Shown here: positions 16,323 through 24,038 of the stretch, one piece after another | Position numbering within the stretch: the stretch's first letter is position 1 | How the letters are laid out: every line of letters starts with the position of its first letter | Origin: Archaeoglobi archaeon | GTDB taxonomy: Archaea > Halobacteriota > Archaeoglobi > Archaeoglobales > Archaeoglobaceae | Direction: 5' to 3' | DNA length: 35,865 nt | Assembly (NCBI GenBank): GCA_029259335.1 | Contig: JAPDIY010000003.1 | Span: 64,725 to 100,589 of the forward strand | Notes under the pieces: model-generated | Database searches by the model: none | What the model saw: only the letters and a program-made list of their open reading frames with translations | Told to the model about the DNA's origin: nothing | Position numbers and translations under genes: made by a program

Positions 16323-17210
16323 ATGCCAGAAGAGCGTCCAAAGACCATATTGGTTGATTATAACAAATGCATAAGCTGTGGTATCTGTGTCTCCCTTTGT
16401 CCTCAAGATGCTTTAGAATTGCGGGATGGAGTACCAGAGGTCGTTGGGAAATGTAAAGTCTGTGGTCTCTGTGCTGCAAGTTGCATAACAAGAGCAATCG
16501 AAATGTCAGCGGCAAAGTTCAAGGAAGAAAGCATACTTGCCGAAATAGTGCCTGAAAAGAAGATCGTCGTCTTCTCATGTCGGCGTAACATTGAGAAGGA
16601 TAAGGATTACGATGCGAGTGTTGTTTCTCTGCTCTGCTCATCAAGACTTGATGCTTACTTCATTGCTGAGGCTTTTGCGAAAGGTGCTGAAGGTGTTGTG
16701 GTAGCGACATGCGGAGAGAGCTGCAGAAACTATCCCGGAAGTGCTGAGGTTAGAAGCAAGGTTAGGTTGATAGAGAAAACTCTCGAAAAGCTTGGCGAGT
16801 CGAAGGACAGGATTTTGCTTGTTGAGGGTGATTTCAGCGATGCGATTGTTAAGATGAAAAGTAAAGTAAGTGGAAAGGTTGAGGGAGCTGAGATAATCAG
16901 AGATGTGACCTTGAACAGAGACGTGAGGGCTTTGGTTGCCAAGATGCGCACCGTAACAGAGGTTGGTAATGTTTACGGTGAAAAAATGGACTACGAAAAG
17001 TACGACGGTCTTCTGGACGAGATTGTGGATAAGGCGGTCAAATCTGCAATGATTCTGCACTATCTTAACGGTGGGGCAAAAATTTCCGAAATAGTCACCA
17101 AGACTGGTTTGACTTACAGAGATGTTCTCGATACTGTGCTTGAGATGAAAAGGAAGGATTTGGTGGAGCTGGAAGTTGAAGAAGAGGTTTTTGTAAAGGC
17201 AAAGGGGTGA
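16323..17210 (+). CDS. Ferredoxin - MvhD-like - winged-helix fusion protein
   Basis: A 295-residue three-part protein. Residues about 9-65 form a two-[4Fe-4S] ferredoxin (CISCGICVSLCP and CKVCGLCAASCI). Residues about 80-180 resemble the MvhD/FlpD domain, the [2Fe-2S] hydrogenase iron-sulfur subunit: VVFSCRRN, VSLLCSSRLDAYFIAEAFAKGAEGVVVATCGESCRNY. The C-terminal part (about 225-295) has KSAMILHYLNGGAKISEIVTKTGLTYRDVLDTVLEMKRKDLVEL, a helix-turn-helix pattern ending in a wing-like strand. The combination suggests either an electron-transfer adaptor to the downstream HdrA or a redox-responsive regulator of its own operon. It is the first of eight genes; the hdrA start follows after four bases with AGGGGTGA as ribosome binding site. 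I do not know a characterised protein with this exact layout. Confidence 0.82.
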   Translation: MPEERPKTILVDYNKCISCGICVSLCPQDALELRDGVPEVVGKCKVCGLCAASCITRAIEMSAAKFKEESILAEIVPEKKIVVFSCRRNIEKDKDYDASVVSLLCSSRLDAYFIAEAFAKGAEGVVVATCGESCRNYPGSAEVRSKVRLIEKTLEKLGESKDRILLVEGDFSDAIVKMKSKVSGKVEGAEIIRDVTLNRDVRALVAKMRTVTEVGNVYGEKMDYEKYDGLLDEIVDKAVKSAMILHYLNGGAKISEIVTKTGLTYRDVLDTVLEMKRKDLVELEVEEEVFVKAKG

Positions 17211-17214
17211 ATGT

Positions 17215-20200
17215 ATGCCAGTCGGTGCTGTGCTTGTAATTGGCGGAGGTATAGCCGGGATTCAGTCAGCCTTAGATCTCGCTGAGTCGGGATTCAAGGT
17301 TTATCTACTTGAGAAGCTACCTGCAATCGGAGGAAGAATGTCTCAGCTTGACAAGACTTTTCCTACAAACGATTGCTCAATGTGTATTCTGTCGCCAAAG
17401 CTGAACGAGGTTGGAAGGCACGAGAACATTGAGATAATCAACAATGCTGAGCTTGTAGGTATTGAAGGCGAGGCAGGAGATTTCAAGGTCAAGATTAAAA
17501 AGAAGCCTCTCTACGTTGATCCAGCAAGGTGTACAGGATGTGGAGCGTGCAGTGAAGCATGTCCGGTGAGTGCGATTGATGAATACAACGAGGGCTTATC
17601 CTACCGCTCGGCCATATTCCTGCGCTACCCGCAGGCCGTTCCAAAGGTTTACTCGATTGACAGGGACAAGTGTATTGGCTGTGGGATCTGCCAGAATGTT
17701 TGCGTTGCGAAGGCGATAGACTACAACCAGAAGGAGGAAGAGATTACAGTAAACGTCGGATCAATTATCCTCACGCCCGGCGGTCAGCTTGCAGATGCTG
17801 TCAAGAGGGGGGAGTACGGATACGGTCTATACCCAAATGTGATAACCAGTATCCAGTTTGAAAGGCTGCTCTCAGCAACTGGACCTTTCGAGGGACATGT
17901 TGCAAGGCCGTCCGATGGAAAGGAACCGAAGAAAATAGGGATAATACAGTGCGTTTGCAGCAGAGATGAAAAAACCAATCCCTACTGCTCTTCAGTCTGC
18001 TGCACCTATGCAACAAAGCACGCAATCATAGCGAAGGAGCACATTCCGGATGCTGAAATTCACATATTCGTAATGGATCTCAGAACGTTTGGCAAGGGCT
18101 TTGAAGAGTATGCAAAGAGGGCTGAAGAGGAATATGGGGTGAAGTACCACAGAGGAAGAGTTTCGGTTGTGATGCAGAAGAAGGATGGAAATCTGCTGCT
18201 GAAGTACGAGAAGAATGGAAGAAGCTATGAGGAAGAGTTTGACCTCATTGTTCTCTCCGTCGGATTCGAACCACCAGAGGATATGAAGAGGTACGCCGAG
18301 ATTCTGGGAATAGATCTGAACGAGTATGGTTTTGTCGAAACCGACACCTTCAACCCCATATCAACCTCAAAACCCGGAATTTACGTTGCTGGAGTTGTGT
18401 CGGAGCCCAAGGACATTCCTGAGAGCGTTGCTCAGGCGAGCAGTGCTGCTGCAAAGGCTTCGAGCATAATAGCTTCTGAGAGAGGGAAGCTGATAACGAA
18501 GAAGGAATATCCACCTGAGAGAGATGTTACAGGTGAACCTCCGCGTGTCGGCGTTTTCGTCTGCCATTGTGGTATAAACATTGCTTCGATGGTTGATGTC
18601 GAAAGGGTTGCCGAATTCGCTAAAACTCTTGACGACGTTGTATTTGCCGATCATTTACTCTTCACATGTTCTGCAGACTCGCAGGAGAGAATCAAGCAGG
18701 CTATAAAGGATCACAACCTGAACAGAGTCGTTGTTGCAGCCTGCACCCCCAGAACTCACGAGCAGCTCTTCAGAAACACGCTGCGCGAAGCTGGGCTGAA
18801 TCCCTATCTGTTTGAATTTGTGAACATAAGAGAGCAGTGCTCTTGGGTGCACACGGACAGGGAGGAGGCCACAAGGAAAGCGATGGAGCTCGTTGCCGCT
18901 GGTGTCGCGAAGGCGAGGTTGCTTGAGCCGCTGCAGTACATAGAGGTTGATGTGACAAAGAGGGCGCTTGTAATCGGTGGTGGACTGGCTGGAATGGTTG
19001 CTGCCTTAGAACTTGCAAATCAGGGCATTGAAACGTACCTGATTGAGAAAGAACCTGAACTCGGAGGAAATCTAAGGCACATATACTACACGATCGACGG
19101 AAGGGATCCCCAGGAGCTACTTGAAAGCCTGATCTCAGAGGTTGAAAACCACCCGCTGATAAAGGTTTACAGGAGTGCAAGGCTTGAAAGTATTGAAGGA
19201 TTCGTTGGCAACTACACCAGCAAAATAGTGACAGAAAGCGGTGTTGAAGATGTTCAGCATGGCGTGATAATTGTCGCGACGGGTGCGAAGGAGTACAAGC
19301 CGAAAGAGTATATGTACGGAGAGCATCCGAAGGTTGTTACTCAGGTTGAGCTTGAGCATATGCTCTACAACGGCCATGTTCCCAGTGACGTTATAATGAT
19401 CCAGTGTGTTGGAAGCAGGAATAACGAGAGGCCGTACTGCAGCAGAATCTGCTGCCAGACAGCGATAAAGAACGCTCTCAAGATAAAAGAGTTGAATCCT
19501 GATGCCAATGTGATGATTCTGTTTAGAGACATCAGGACCTATGGCTTCCTTGAGAAGTACTACAAGGAGGCTTCGGAGAAGGGAGTTGTATTCGTCCACT
19601 ACGATCCGAACAATCCGCCTGCTGTCAGAGTTGAAGAAGGGAAATTAGTTGTGGAGTTCTACGATGAGATACTTGATGATACGATAATCGCAGAACCAGA
19701 ATACGTCGTTCTGAGCGCGGCAACTGTTCCGAACGAGGAAAATGAAGAGATTTCAAAGCTCCTCAAGGTTCCACTTGATGCAAACGGATTCTTCCTTGAG
19801 GCGCATCCAAAGCTTCGCCCTGTTGATTTCGCCACCGAAGGAATTTTCCTTGCCGGTATCGCCCACAGCCCGCGCCTGATTCCTGAAACAATCTCCCTTG
19901 CCTACGCAGCCGTCTCAAGGGCCCTTACAGTTCTTACGAAGGATAAAATAATCATGGAAGCGAGCAAAGCCGAGGTCATCAGGGAGAGGTGTGATGCTTG
20001 TGAGATGTGCGTCAAAGCTTGTCCTGTTAATGCAATTGAAATTGTTGAGTACGAAACGAGAGCGGGTGTGGAGCTTAAAGCTTCTGTGAACAAGGCGGTC
20101 TGCCTTGGATGTGGGGTTTGCAGCGCCACATGTCCGAAGGCAGCAATAGTCGTTAAGGGATTCACTTTCAACCAGATTAAGGAGATGGTTGATGCGGTTA

Positions 20201-20229
20201 ATGAGGTAGATGTAATCCTCGCGAGGTGA
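17215..20229 (+). CDS. hdrA: Double-length HdrA (tandem heterodisulfide reductase A fusion)
   Basis: A 1004-residue flavin/iron-sulfur protein with two HdrA-like halves. The first begins with a FAD site, VIGGGIAGIQSALDLAESGF, then CSMCILSPKL, two [4Fe-4S] motifs at about 105 and 152 (CTGCGACSEACP, CIGCGICQNVC), CVCSRDEKTNPYCSSVCC at about 245, and GVFVCHCGINIASMVDV at about 448. The second half starts near 583 with VIGGGLAGMVAALELANQGI, has CVGSRNNERPYCSRICC, and ends with two more [4Fe-4S] motifs (CDACEMCVKACP, CLGCGVCSATCP). HdrA holds the bifurcating FAD in methanogens and works as a dimer; here both protomers appear joined in one chain. It would be the electron hub between the NAD(P)H and MvhD side and HdrBC. 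The flxD-like gene follows after four bases. Confidence 0.92.
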   Translation: MPVGAVLVIGGGIAGIQSALDLAESGFKVYLLEKLPAIGGRMSQLDKTFPTNDCSMCILSPKLNEVGRHENIEIINNAELVGIEGEAGDFKVKIKKKPLYVDPARCTGCGACSEACPVSAIDEYNEGLSYRSAIFLRYPQAVPKVYSIDRDKCIGCGICQNVCVAKAIDYNQKEEEITVNVGSIILTPGGQLADAVKRGEYGYGLYPNVITSIQFERLLSATGPFEGHVARPSDGKEPKKIGIIQCVCSRDEKTNPYCSSVCCTYATKHAIIAKEHIPDAEIHIFVMDLRTFGKGFEEYAKRAEEEYGVKYHRGRVSVVMQKKDGNLLLKYEKNGRSYEEEFDLIVLSVGFEPPEDMKRYAEILGIDLNEYGFVETDTFNPISTSKPGIYVAGVVSEPKDIPESVAQASSAAAKASSIIASERGKLITKKEYPPERDVTGEPPRVGVFVCHCGINIASMVDVERVAEFAKTLDDVVFADHLLFTCSADSQERIKQAIKDHNLNRVVVAACTPRTHEQLFRNTLREAGLNPYLFEFVNIREQCSWVHTDREEATRKAMELVAAGVAKARLLEPLQYIEVDVTKRALVIGGGLAGMVAALELANQGIETYLIEKEPELGGNLRHIYYTIDGRDPQELLESLISEVENHPLIKVYRSARLESIEGFVGNYTSKIVTESGVEDVQHGVIIVATGAKEYKPKEYMYGEHPKVVTQVELEHMLYNGHVPSDVIMIQCVGSRNNERPYCSRICCQTAIKNALKIKELNPDANVMILFRDIRTYGFLEKYYKEASEKGVVFVHYDPNNPPAVRVEEGKLVVEFYDEILDDTIIAEPEYVVLSAATVPNEENEEISKLLKVPLDANGFFLEAHPKLRPVDFATEGIFLAGIAHSPRLIPETISLAYAAVSRALTVLTKDKIIMEASKAEVIRERCDACEMCVKACPVNAIEIVEYETRAGVELKASVNKAVCLGCGVCSATCPKAAIVVKGFTFNQIKEMVDAVNEVDVILAR

Positions 20230-20233
20230 TAGT

Positions 20234-20656
20234 GTGGAGGATTTTGAGCCCAAAATAATAACATTCGCATGCAACTGGTGCAGTTACGCTGGAGCTGACC
20301 TTGCGGGAACGAGCAGACTAAAATATCCGCCAAATGTGAAAATAATCAGGGTGATGTGCTCCGGAATGGTCAACCCCGCATGGGTTTTAAGGGCTTTCAG
20401 GCAGGGGGCTGATGGTGTTGTCATCGCAGGCTGTCATCCGGGTGACTGCCATTACACGGTCGGAAACTACTACGCCAAGAAGAGATACATCCTGCTGAAA
20501 GAGCTTCTGAAGTTCGTTGGATTTGATGACGAGAGGTTCAAGCTGCTCTGGGCTTCAGCTTCGGAGGGCAAGCTGTTTGCTGAGGAGATGACAGCCTTCA
20601 CCGAGAAGATAAGAGAGATGGGAAGACAGGAGAAGCTGAGGAGGAAGATAGAATGA
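20234..20656 (+). CDS. flxD: MvhD/FlxD-like [2Fe-2S] electron-transfer subunit
   Basis: A 140-residue protein, almost a pure MvhD domain: ITFACNWCSYAGADLAGTSRLKYP, IRVMCSGMVNP and GVVIAGCHPGDCHYTVGNYYAKKR hold the conserved cysteines for one [2Fe-2S] cluster. In methanogens MvhD bridges hydrogenase and HdrA; in FlxABCD-HdrABC complexes FlxD bridges the NADH-oxidising module and HdrA. Its place directly after hdrA fits this. The start is GTG 20234 with GAGGTGA four bases upstream. The stop overlaps the next start in an ATGA arrangement, which indicates coupled translation. No hydrogenase gene is present in the window, so NAD(P)H or F420 is the more likely partner. Confidence 0.9.
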   Translation: MEDFEPKIITFACNWCSYAGADLAGTSRLKYPPNVKIIRVMCSGMVNPAWVLRAFRQGADGVVIAGCHPGDCHYTVGNYYAKKRYILLKELLKFVGFDDERFKLLWASASEGKLFAEEMTAFTEKIREMGRQEKLRRKIE

Positions 20657-21624
20657 ATGCCGAAACGCTTGAAAGGATAAAGGAGGAGTGCAGGAAACTT
20701 CCTGCTGAGATCAGCTACATCGTTGGCTTTGTGAGAAAGCAGAGCGAGCCAAGAGAGGTTGTGGCAGTTCTGAAACCTGATGAAGTAGATAAGCTTTCAT
20801 TCTCACCCCTTTCCTTCAACAATCCTGCAAGAACTGTTATGGAGCTTGCAAAAGATAACAAGGTGGCCGTTATAGCCAAGGGATGTGATGCGAGGGCTTT
20901 GAAGCAGCTTGAGAAGGAGGAGAAAATTGAGAGAGAGAATTTATACATCATAGGCATCTCATGTCCCGGCGTTATTGACTACAGAAAGTTCAGAAACACC
21001 GTCAAGTTCAGACTTGCTGAAATTGACAGCGTTGAGCTCATCGGTGATGAGGTTGTTGTGAAGGCAGGCGGAGAGGAGCAGAGAATACCGTTCAGCGAAG
21101 TTATTTTTGAGAACTGCCTTTACTGTGAACAGCCAACACCCAAGGACTACGACGTTCTCATAGGAGAACCGAGGGAGGGGAAGGTTGATTTCTCAGACAT
21201 CGAGGAGTTTGAAAAGCTTAGTGCTGAGGAGAGGTGGAGCTACTGGATGGATGTGTTCAGCAAGTGCATTCGCTGTCATGCATGCAGGCAGGTCTGTCCG
21301 ATGTGCTATTGTAATGAGTGTCTGGTTGATCCTTCCAACCTTGCAGTCTCCCCGATGACTCCTGCTGAGGAGAAGGCTGCCTATCCGAGAGTCCTCGGAA
21401 GGACTGTTAATGCCGCTGATAATCTCATTTATCACATCGTGAGAGTCATGCACCATGCCGGGAGGTGTGCTGGTTGTGGAGAATGCGAGAGAGCTTGTCC
21501 GATGGAGTTACCGTTGAGAAAGCTGGAGAGAAAGCTGGAGAAAGTTGTGTACGAGGTCTTCAACTATAGTCCTGATGAGGAGATCCCATTCCTCTCAAAG
21601 CTTGACATTCTCCCAGAGGGGTGA
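20653..21624 (+). CDS. FrhB-like iron-sulfur subunit (Flx-type)
   Basis: A 323-residue protein whose N-terminal half resembles the F420-hydrogenase/dehydrogenase beta-subunit family: PAEISYIVGFVRK, LSFNNPARTVMELAKDNKVAVIAKGCDARALKQLEKEEK and LYIIGISCPGVIDYRKF. The C-terminal half contains CIRCHACRQVCPMCYCNEC and CAGCGECERACPMELPLRKL, enough for two [4Fe-4S] clusters. In Flx-type clusters one iron-sulfur subunit of this sort accompanies the NAD(P)H reductase; FrhB-like proteins elsewhere bind FAD and F420. Because F420 is abundant in Archaeoglobus, an F420-linked role is a reasonable alternative. The start overlaps the stop of the MvhD gene (ATGA). Which of FlxB or FlxC it equals I cannot decide. 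Confidence 0.8.
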   Translation: MNAETLERIKEECRKLPAEISYIVGFVRKQSEPREVVAVLKPDEVDKLSFSPLSFNNPARTVMELAKDNKVAVIAKGCDARALKQLEKEEKIERENLYIIGISCPGVIDYRKFRNTVKFRLAEIDSVELIGDEVVVKAGGEEQRIPFSEVIFENCLYCEQPTPKDYDVLIGEPREGKVDFSDIEEFEKLSAEERWSYWMDVFSKCIRCHACRQVCPMCYCNECLVDPSNLAVSPMTPAEEKAAYPRVLGRTVNAADNLIYHIVRVMHHAGRCAGCGECERACPMELPLRKLERKLEKVVYEVFNYSPDEEIPFLSKLDILPEG

Positions 21625-21629
21625 TGACG

Positions 21630-22640
21630 GTGTCAGAAATGAAGGTATATTCAGGAAATTTCCTCAAGGATGTTATTACCAGGCTTCTTGAGGAAGGATA
21701 CAGGGTTTACGCGCCTGTAAAGGAGGGTAACTATCACGTCTTTAGGGTTGTGAAGAGTGCAGATGAGACTGATTTTGACTACATAAACACCAAAAAATCC
21801 CCCAAGGAAGTCACGTTTCCTGAGAACGAGGTTCTGATAAAATATGGGGAGTGGGTTGAGGAGCTGCCAGAGCAGCCTGACAGGCTCGCTATTGTTGGAA
21901 TCAGACCATGCGACGTTAAGGGTATTCGACTCATGGACAGGGTTTTTCTTGAGGACATAACAGATCCCTACTACGAGGCGAAAAGGAAAAATCTCCTTAT
22001 TATTGGCTATGCCTGCAATCAGGCTGGCGATTACTGCTTCTGTTCGAGTGTCGGGATAAAGCCCTACAGCAGTGAGGGTGTTGATATCCTCGTGACTAAT
22101 CTCAACGGAAGGCAGATTGTTGAAGTCGTGAGTGATGCAGGAAAGGAGCTTGCTGCTAATTTTGAGCTCACAGACGCGAGCGCTGAAGATATTGAAGCGA
22201 AAAAGGAGCTTGAAAAGAAGGTTATGGAATCCTTCACCAGAAAGGTTGATACTGAAAACCTTGAGGAGAGAATGAAGAGAGCTTTTGATAGCGATTACTG
22301 GAGGGAGGTTGCAACAAACTGCATTAGCTGTGGAACATGCACGTATCTCTGCCCCACATGCTTCTGCTTCGACATATTCGATGATGGAGAGTTGAAGGGT
22401 GTGAGGATCAGGGCATGGGATAGCTGCCAGTTCCCTCTGCACACCCTTGAGAGCTCAAGCCACAACCCGCGACCTGAAAAGTGGCAGAGGCTGAGAAACA
22501 GGTTTTACGATAAGTTCTACTACATGCTTGTCAGAAAGGGAGAGCTTTACTGCGTTGGTTGTGGGAGGTGCAGCGCTGCATGTCCTGTTGGTATAGATAT
22601 TGCCGAAGTGATTGATAATGTTCCTTCGGAGGTGGAGTAA
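21630..22640 (+). CDS. AsrA/sulfhydrogenase-beta-like iron-sulfur subunit (Flx-type)
   Basis: About 336 residues of the family that contains anaerobic sulfite reductase AsrA and the beta subunit of archaeal soluble hydrogenases. Visible signatures are LAIVGIRPCDVKGIRLMDRVF, NLLIIGYACNQAGDYCFCSSVG, the ferredoxin motif CISCGTCTYLCPTCFCFD with RAWDSCQFPLHTLESS, and CVGCGRCSAACPVGIDI near the end. The subunit passes electrons between the FAD/NAD reductase encoded next and the rest of the complex. Several start codons lie together (GTG 21621, ATG 21624, GTG 21630); GAGGGG at 21616 is best spaced for GTG 21630. There is no AsrC or hydrogenase gene nearby, which favours the Flx-type reading over sulfite reductase or hydrogenase. 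The stop overlaps the next ATG by one base. Confidence 0.85.
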   Translation: MSEMKVYSGNFLKDVITRLLEEGYRVYAPVKEGNYHVFRVVKSADETDFDYINTKKSPKEVTFPENEVLIKYGEWVEELPEQPDRLAIVGIRPCDVKGIRLMDRVFLEDITDPYYEAKRKNLLIIGYACNQAGDYCFCSSVGIKPYSSEGVDILVTNLNGRQIVEVVSDAGKELAANFELTDASAEDIEAKKELEKKVMESFTRKVDTENLEERMKRAFDSDYWREVATNCISCGTCTYLCPTCFCFDIFDDGELKGVRIRAWDSCQFPLHTLESSSHNPRPEKWQRLRNRFYDKFYYMLVRKGELYCVGCGRCSAACPVGIDIAEVIDNVPSEVE

Positions 22641-23485
22641 TGAGTGAAGTGATAAACGAACCCATGAAAAATCCGTATCTGCCGTACAAGGCTGAGATTG
22701 TAGAGATAAGAGACGAAGTTAAGGGTATAAGACCTATAAAGACCTTCAAAATCAAGCTCATCGGTAGAGAGAGATTTGACTATCAGTCTGGTCAGGGATG
22801 CCTCATTTCCGTTTTTGGTAGAGGGGAAAGCTGGTTTACAATTGCCAACTCCCCCACCCGTCCTGACCTCGAATTCAGCATTCTGAAAACGGGAAAGGTT
22901 ACAACAAAGCTTCACGAGATGGAGGTTGGAGACGTTGTTGGAATTAGAGGACCTCTGGGCAGAGGATTCCCGCTCGACGAGTGGAAGGGGATGAACATCG
23001 TCACTATCGGAGGTGGAATCGGTCAAACTCCACTGAGATCAATTTACCAGTACGTTATTGACAACGAGAAAGACTACGGTGATCTGACGATAATCTACGG
23101 AGCAAGGACTTCGAGAGATTTGTGCTACAAAGATGAGCTTATGGAACTCATAGAGCAGGGCTACAACGTCGAACTCTCGATAGATAATCCAGAGCCAGAC
23201 TGGCCGTATTTCGTTGGATTCGTGCCAGACAATCTGAAGAGGATAAAGCCCGACCCGAAAGATACAATCGCCATCACATGCGGCCCGCCGATAATGATAA
23301 AGATCACTCTCGGTGTTCTGAAAGACCTTGGATTCAAGGAAGACCAGATATACACAACACTTGAGAGGAGGATGAAGTGTGGAATTGGAAAGTGCGGAAA
23401 GTGTAAGCTCGAGAGCGTTTACGTTTGCAGAGACGGGCCGGTGTTCAGGTACGACGAGCTTTCCGCTCTCCTTGAGAAGGCGTGA
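22640..23485 (+). CDS. flxA: FlxA-like FAD/NAD(P) reductase with [2Fe-2S] tail
   Basis: A 281-residue ferredoxin-NADP reductase-fold protein. The N-terminal barrel has FKIKLIGRERFDYQSGQGCLISVFGRGESWFTIANSPTR (FAD site) and GDVVGIRGPLGRGFPL; the nucleotide domain begins NIVTIGGGIGQTPLRSIYQYV and includes IYGARTSRDLCYKDEL and AITCGPPIMIKITL. At the C-terminus CGIGKCGKC with a further VYVCRDGPVFRYDEL is the [2Fe-2S] site seen in dihydroorotate dehydrogenase PyrK, AsrB and sulfhydrogenase gamma subunits. It would be the entry point for NADH or NADPH. The gene starts on the last base of the previous stop, with GGAGGTGGAG before it. HdrC follows with ten bases of spacing. Confidence 0.9.
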   Translation: MSEVINEPMKNPYLPYKAEIVEIRDEVKGIRPIKTFKIKLIGRERFDYQSGQGCLISVFGRGESWFTIANSPTRPDLEFSILKTGKVTTKLHEMEVGDVVGIRGPLGRGFPLDEWKGMNIVTIGGGIGQTPLRSIYQYVIDNEKDYGDLTIIYGARTSRDLCYKDELMELIEQGYNVELSIDNPEPDWPYFVGFVPDNLKRIKPDPKDTIAITCGPPIMIKITLGVLKDLGFKEDQIYTTLERRMKCGIGKCGKCKLESVYVCRDGPVFRYDELSALLEKA

Positions 23486-23495
23486 GGTGGTTGTG

Positions 23496-24014
23496 ATGCC
23501 GGTAAGACTTAGCGAGGAGAGAGATCCAGAACTCATTAAGCAGATTGTCGAGGTTGGTGGAGAGGATTTGCTGAAATGCTATCAGTGCGGAACGTGCATT
23601 GCAGATTGCCCAACAGGAATAGCCGATGAACCTCTCAGTGTTAAGAGGTTGATTCACATAGCCAAGCTTGGGTTGAGCGAGGTACTGATCGAAGATGAGA
23701 GCCCGTGGATGTGTGTAACCTGCACTGGCTGTGAGGAGCGCTGTCCGAGAGATGCAAGGCCTTTTGAAATCGTCCTTGCAATAAGGAGATGGCAGTGCAT
23801 GGAAGATGAAACCTACATTCCGCAGGTTCTGACTGAGCTTTACGAGAGAGGGCATACCCAGAACGTAATAAATCCAATGAGAGAGGAACTTGAGCTTCCC
23901 GAAATCAGATCAGTTGCTGCTAACGAAGAGATGCTGGAGAAGTTCAGAAAGCTGCTCAGGGAGACCAGAGTTGTTAGGGAGCACGCTTACATGTTCGGGA
24001 TTCAGGAGGAGTGA
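23496..24014 (+). CDS. hdrC: HdrC, iron-sulfur subunit
   Basis: A 172-residue HdrC protein with two [4Fe-4S] motifs, CYQCGTCIADCPTG at about 29-42 and CVTCTGCEERCPRDARP at about 69-85, followed by a helical C-terminal region. HdrC relays electrons from HdrA to the catalytic HdrB. The ORF track begins at 23379 inside the preceding gene, but GAGGTGG at 23484 is placed five bases before ATG 23496 and the homology begins just after it (MPVRLSEERDPELIKQI), so that start is well supported. The hdrB gene follows after a short gap. Confidence 0.93.
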   Translation: MPVRLSEERDPELIKQIVEVGGEDLLKCYQCGTCIADCPTGIADEPLSVKRLIHIAKLGLSEVLIEDESPWMCVTCTGCEERCPRDARPFEIVLAIRRWQCMEDETYIPQVLTELYERGHTQNVINPMREELELPEIRSVAANEEMLEKFRKLLRETRVVREHAYMFGIQEE

Positions 24015-24038
24015 GAATTGGAGATTAGAGGTGGTATG

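Noticed and set aside
21651-22442. 263-aa minus-strand ORF opposite the AsrA-like gene
   Set aside because: Antisense shadow; the plus-strand gene has clear iron-sulfur motifs and operon context.
20653-23485. Reading the three Flx-like genes as anaerobic sulfite reductase AsrABC
   Set aside because: AsrA- and AsrB-like subunits are present but there is no sirohaem AsrC gene, and they are flanked by HdrA, MvhD and HdrCB.
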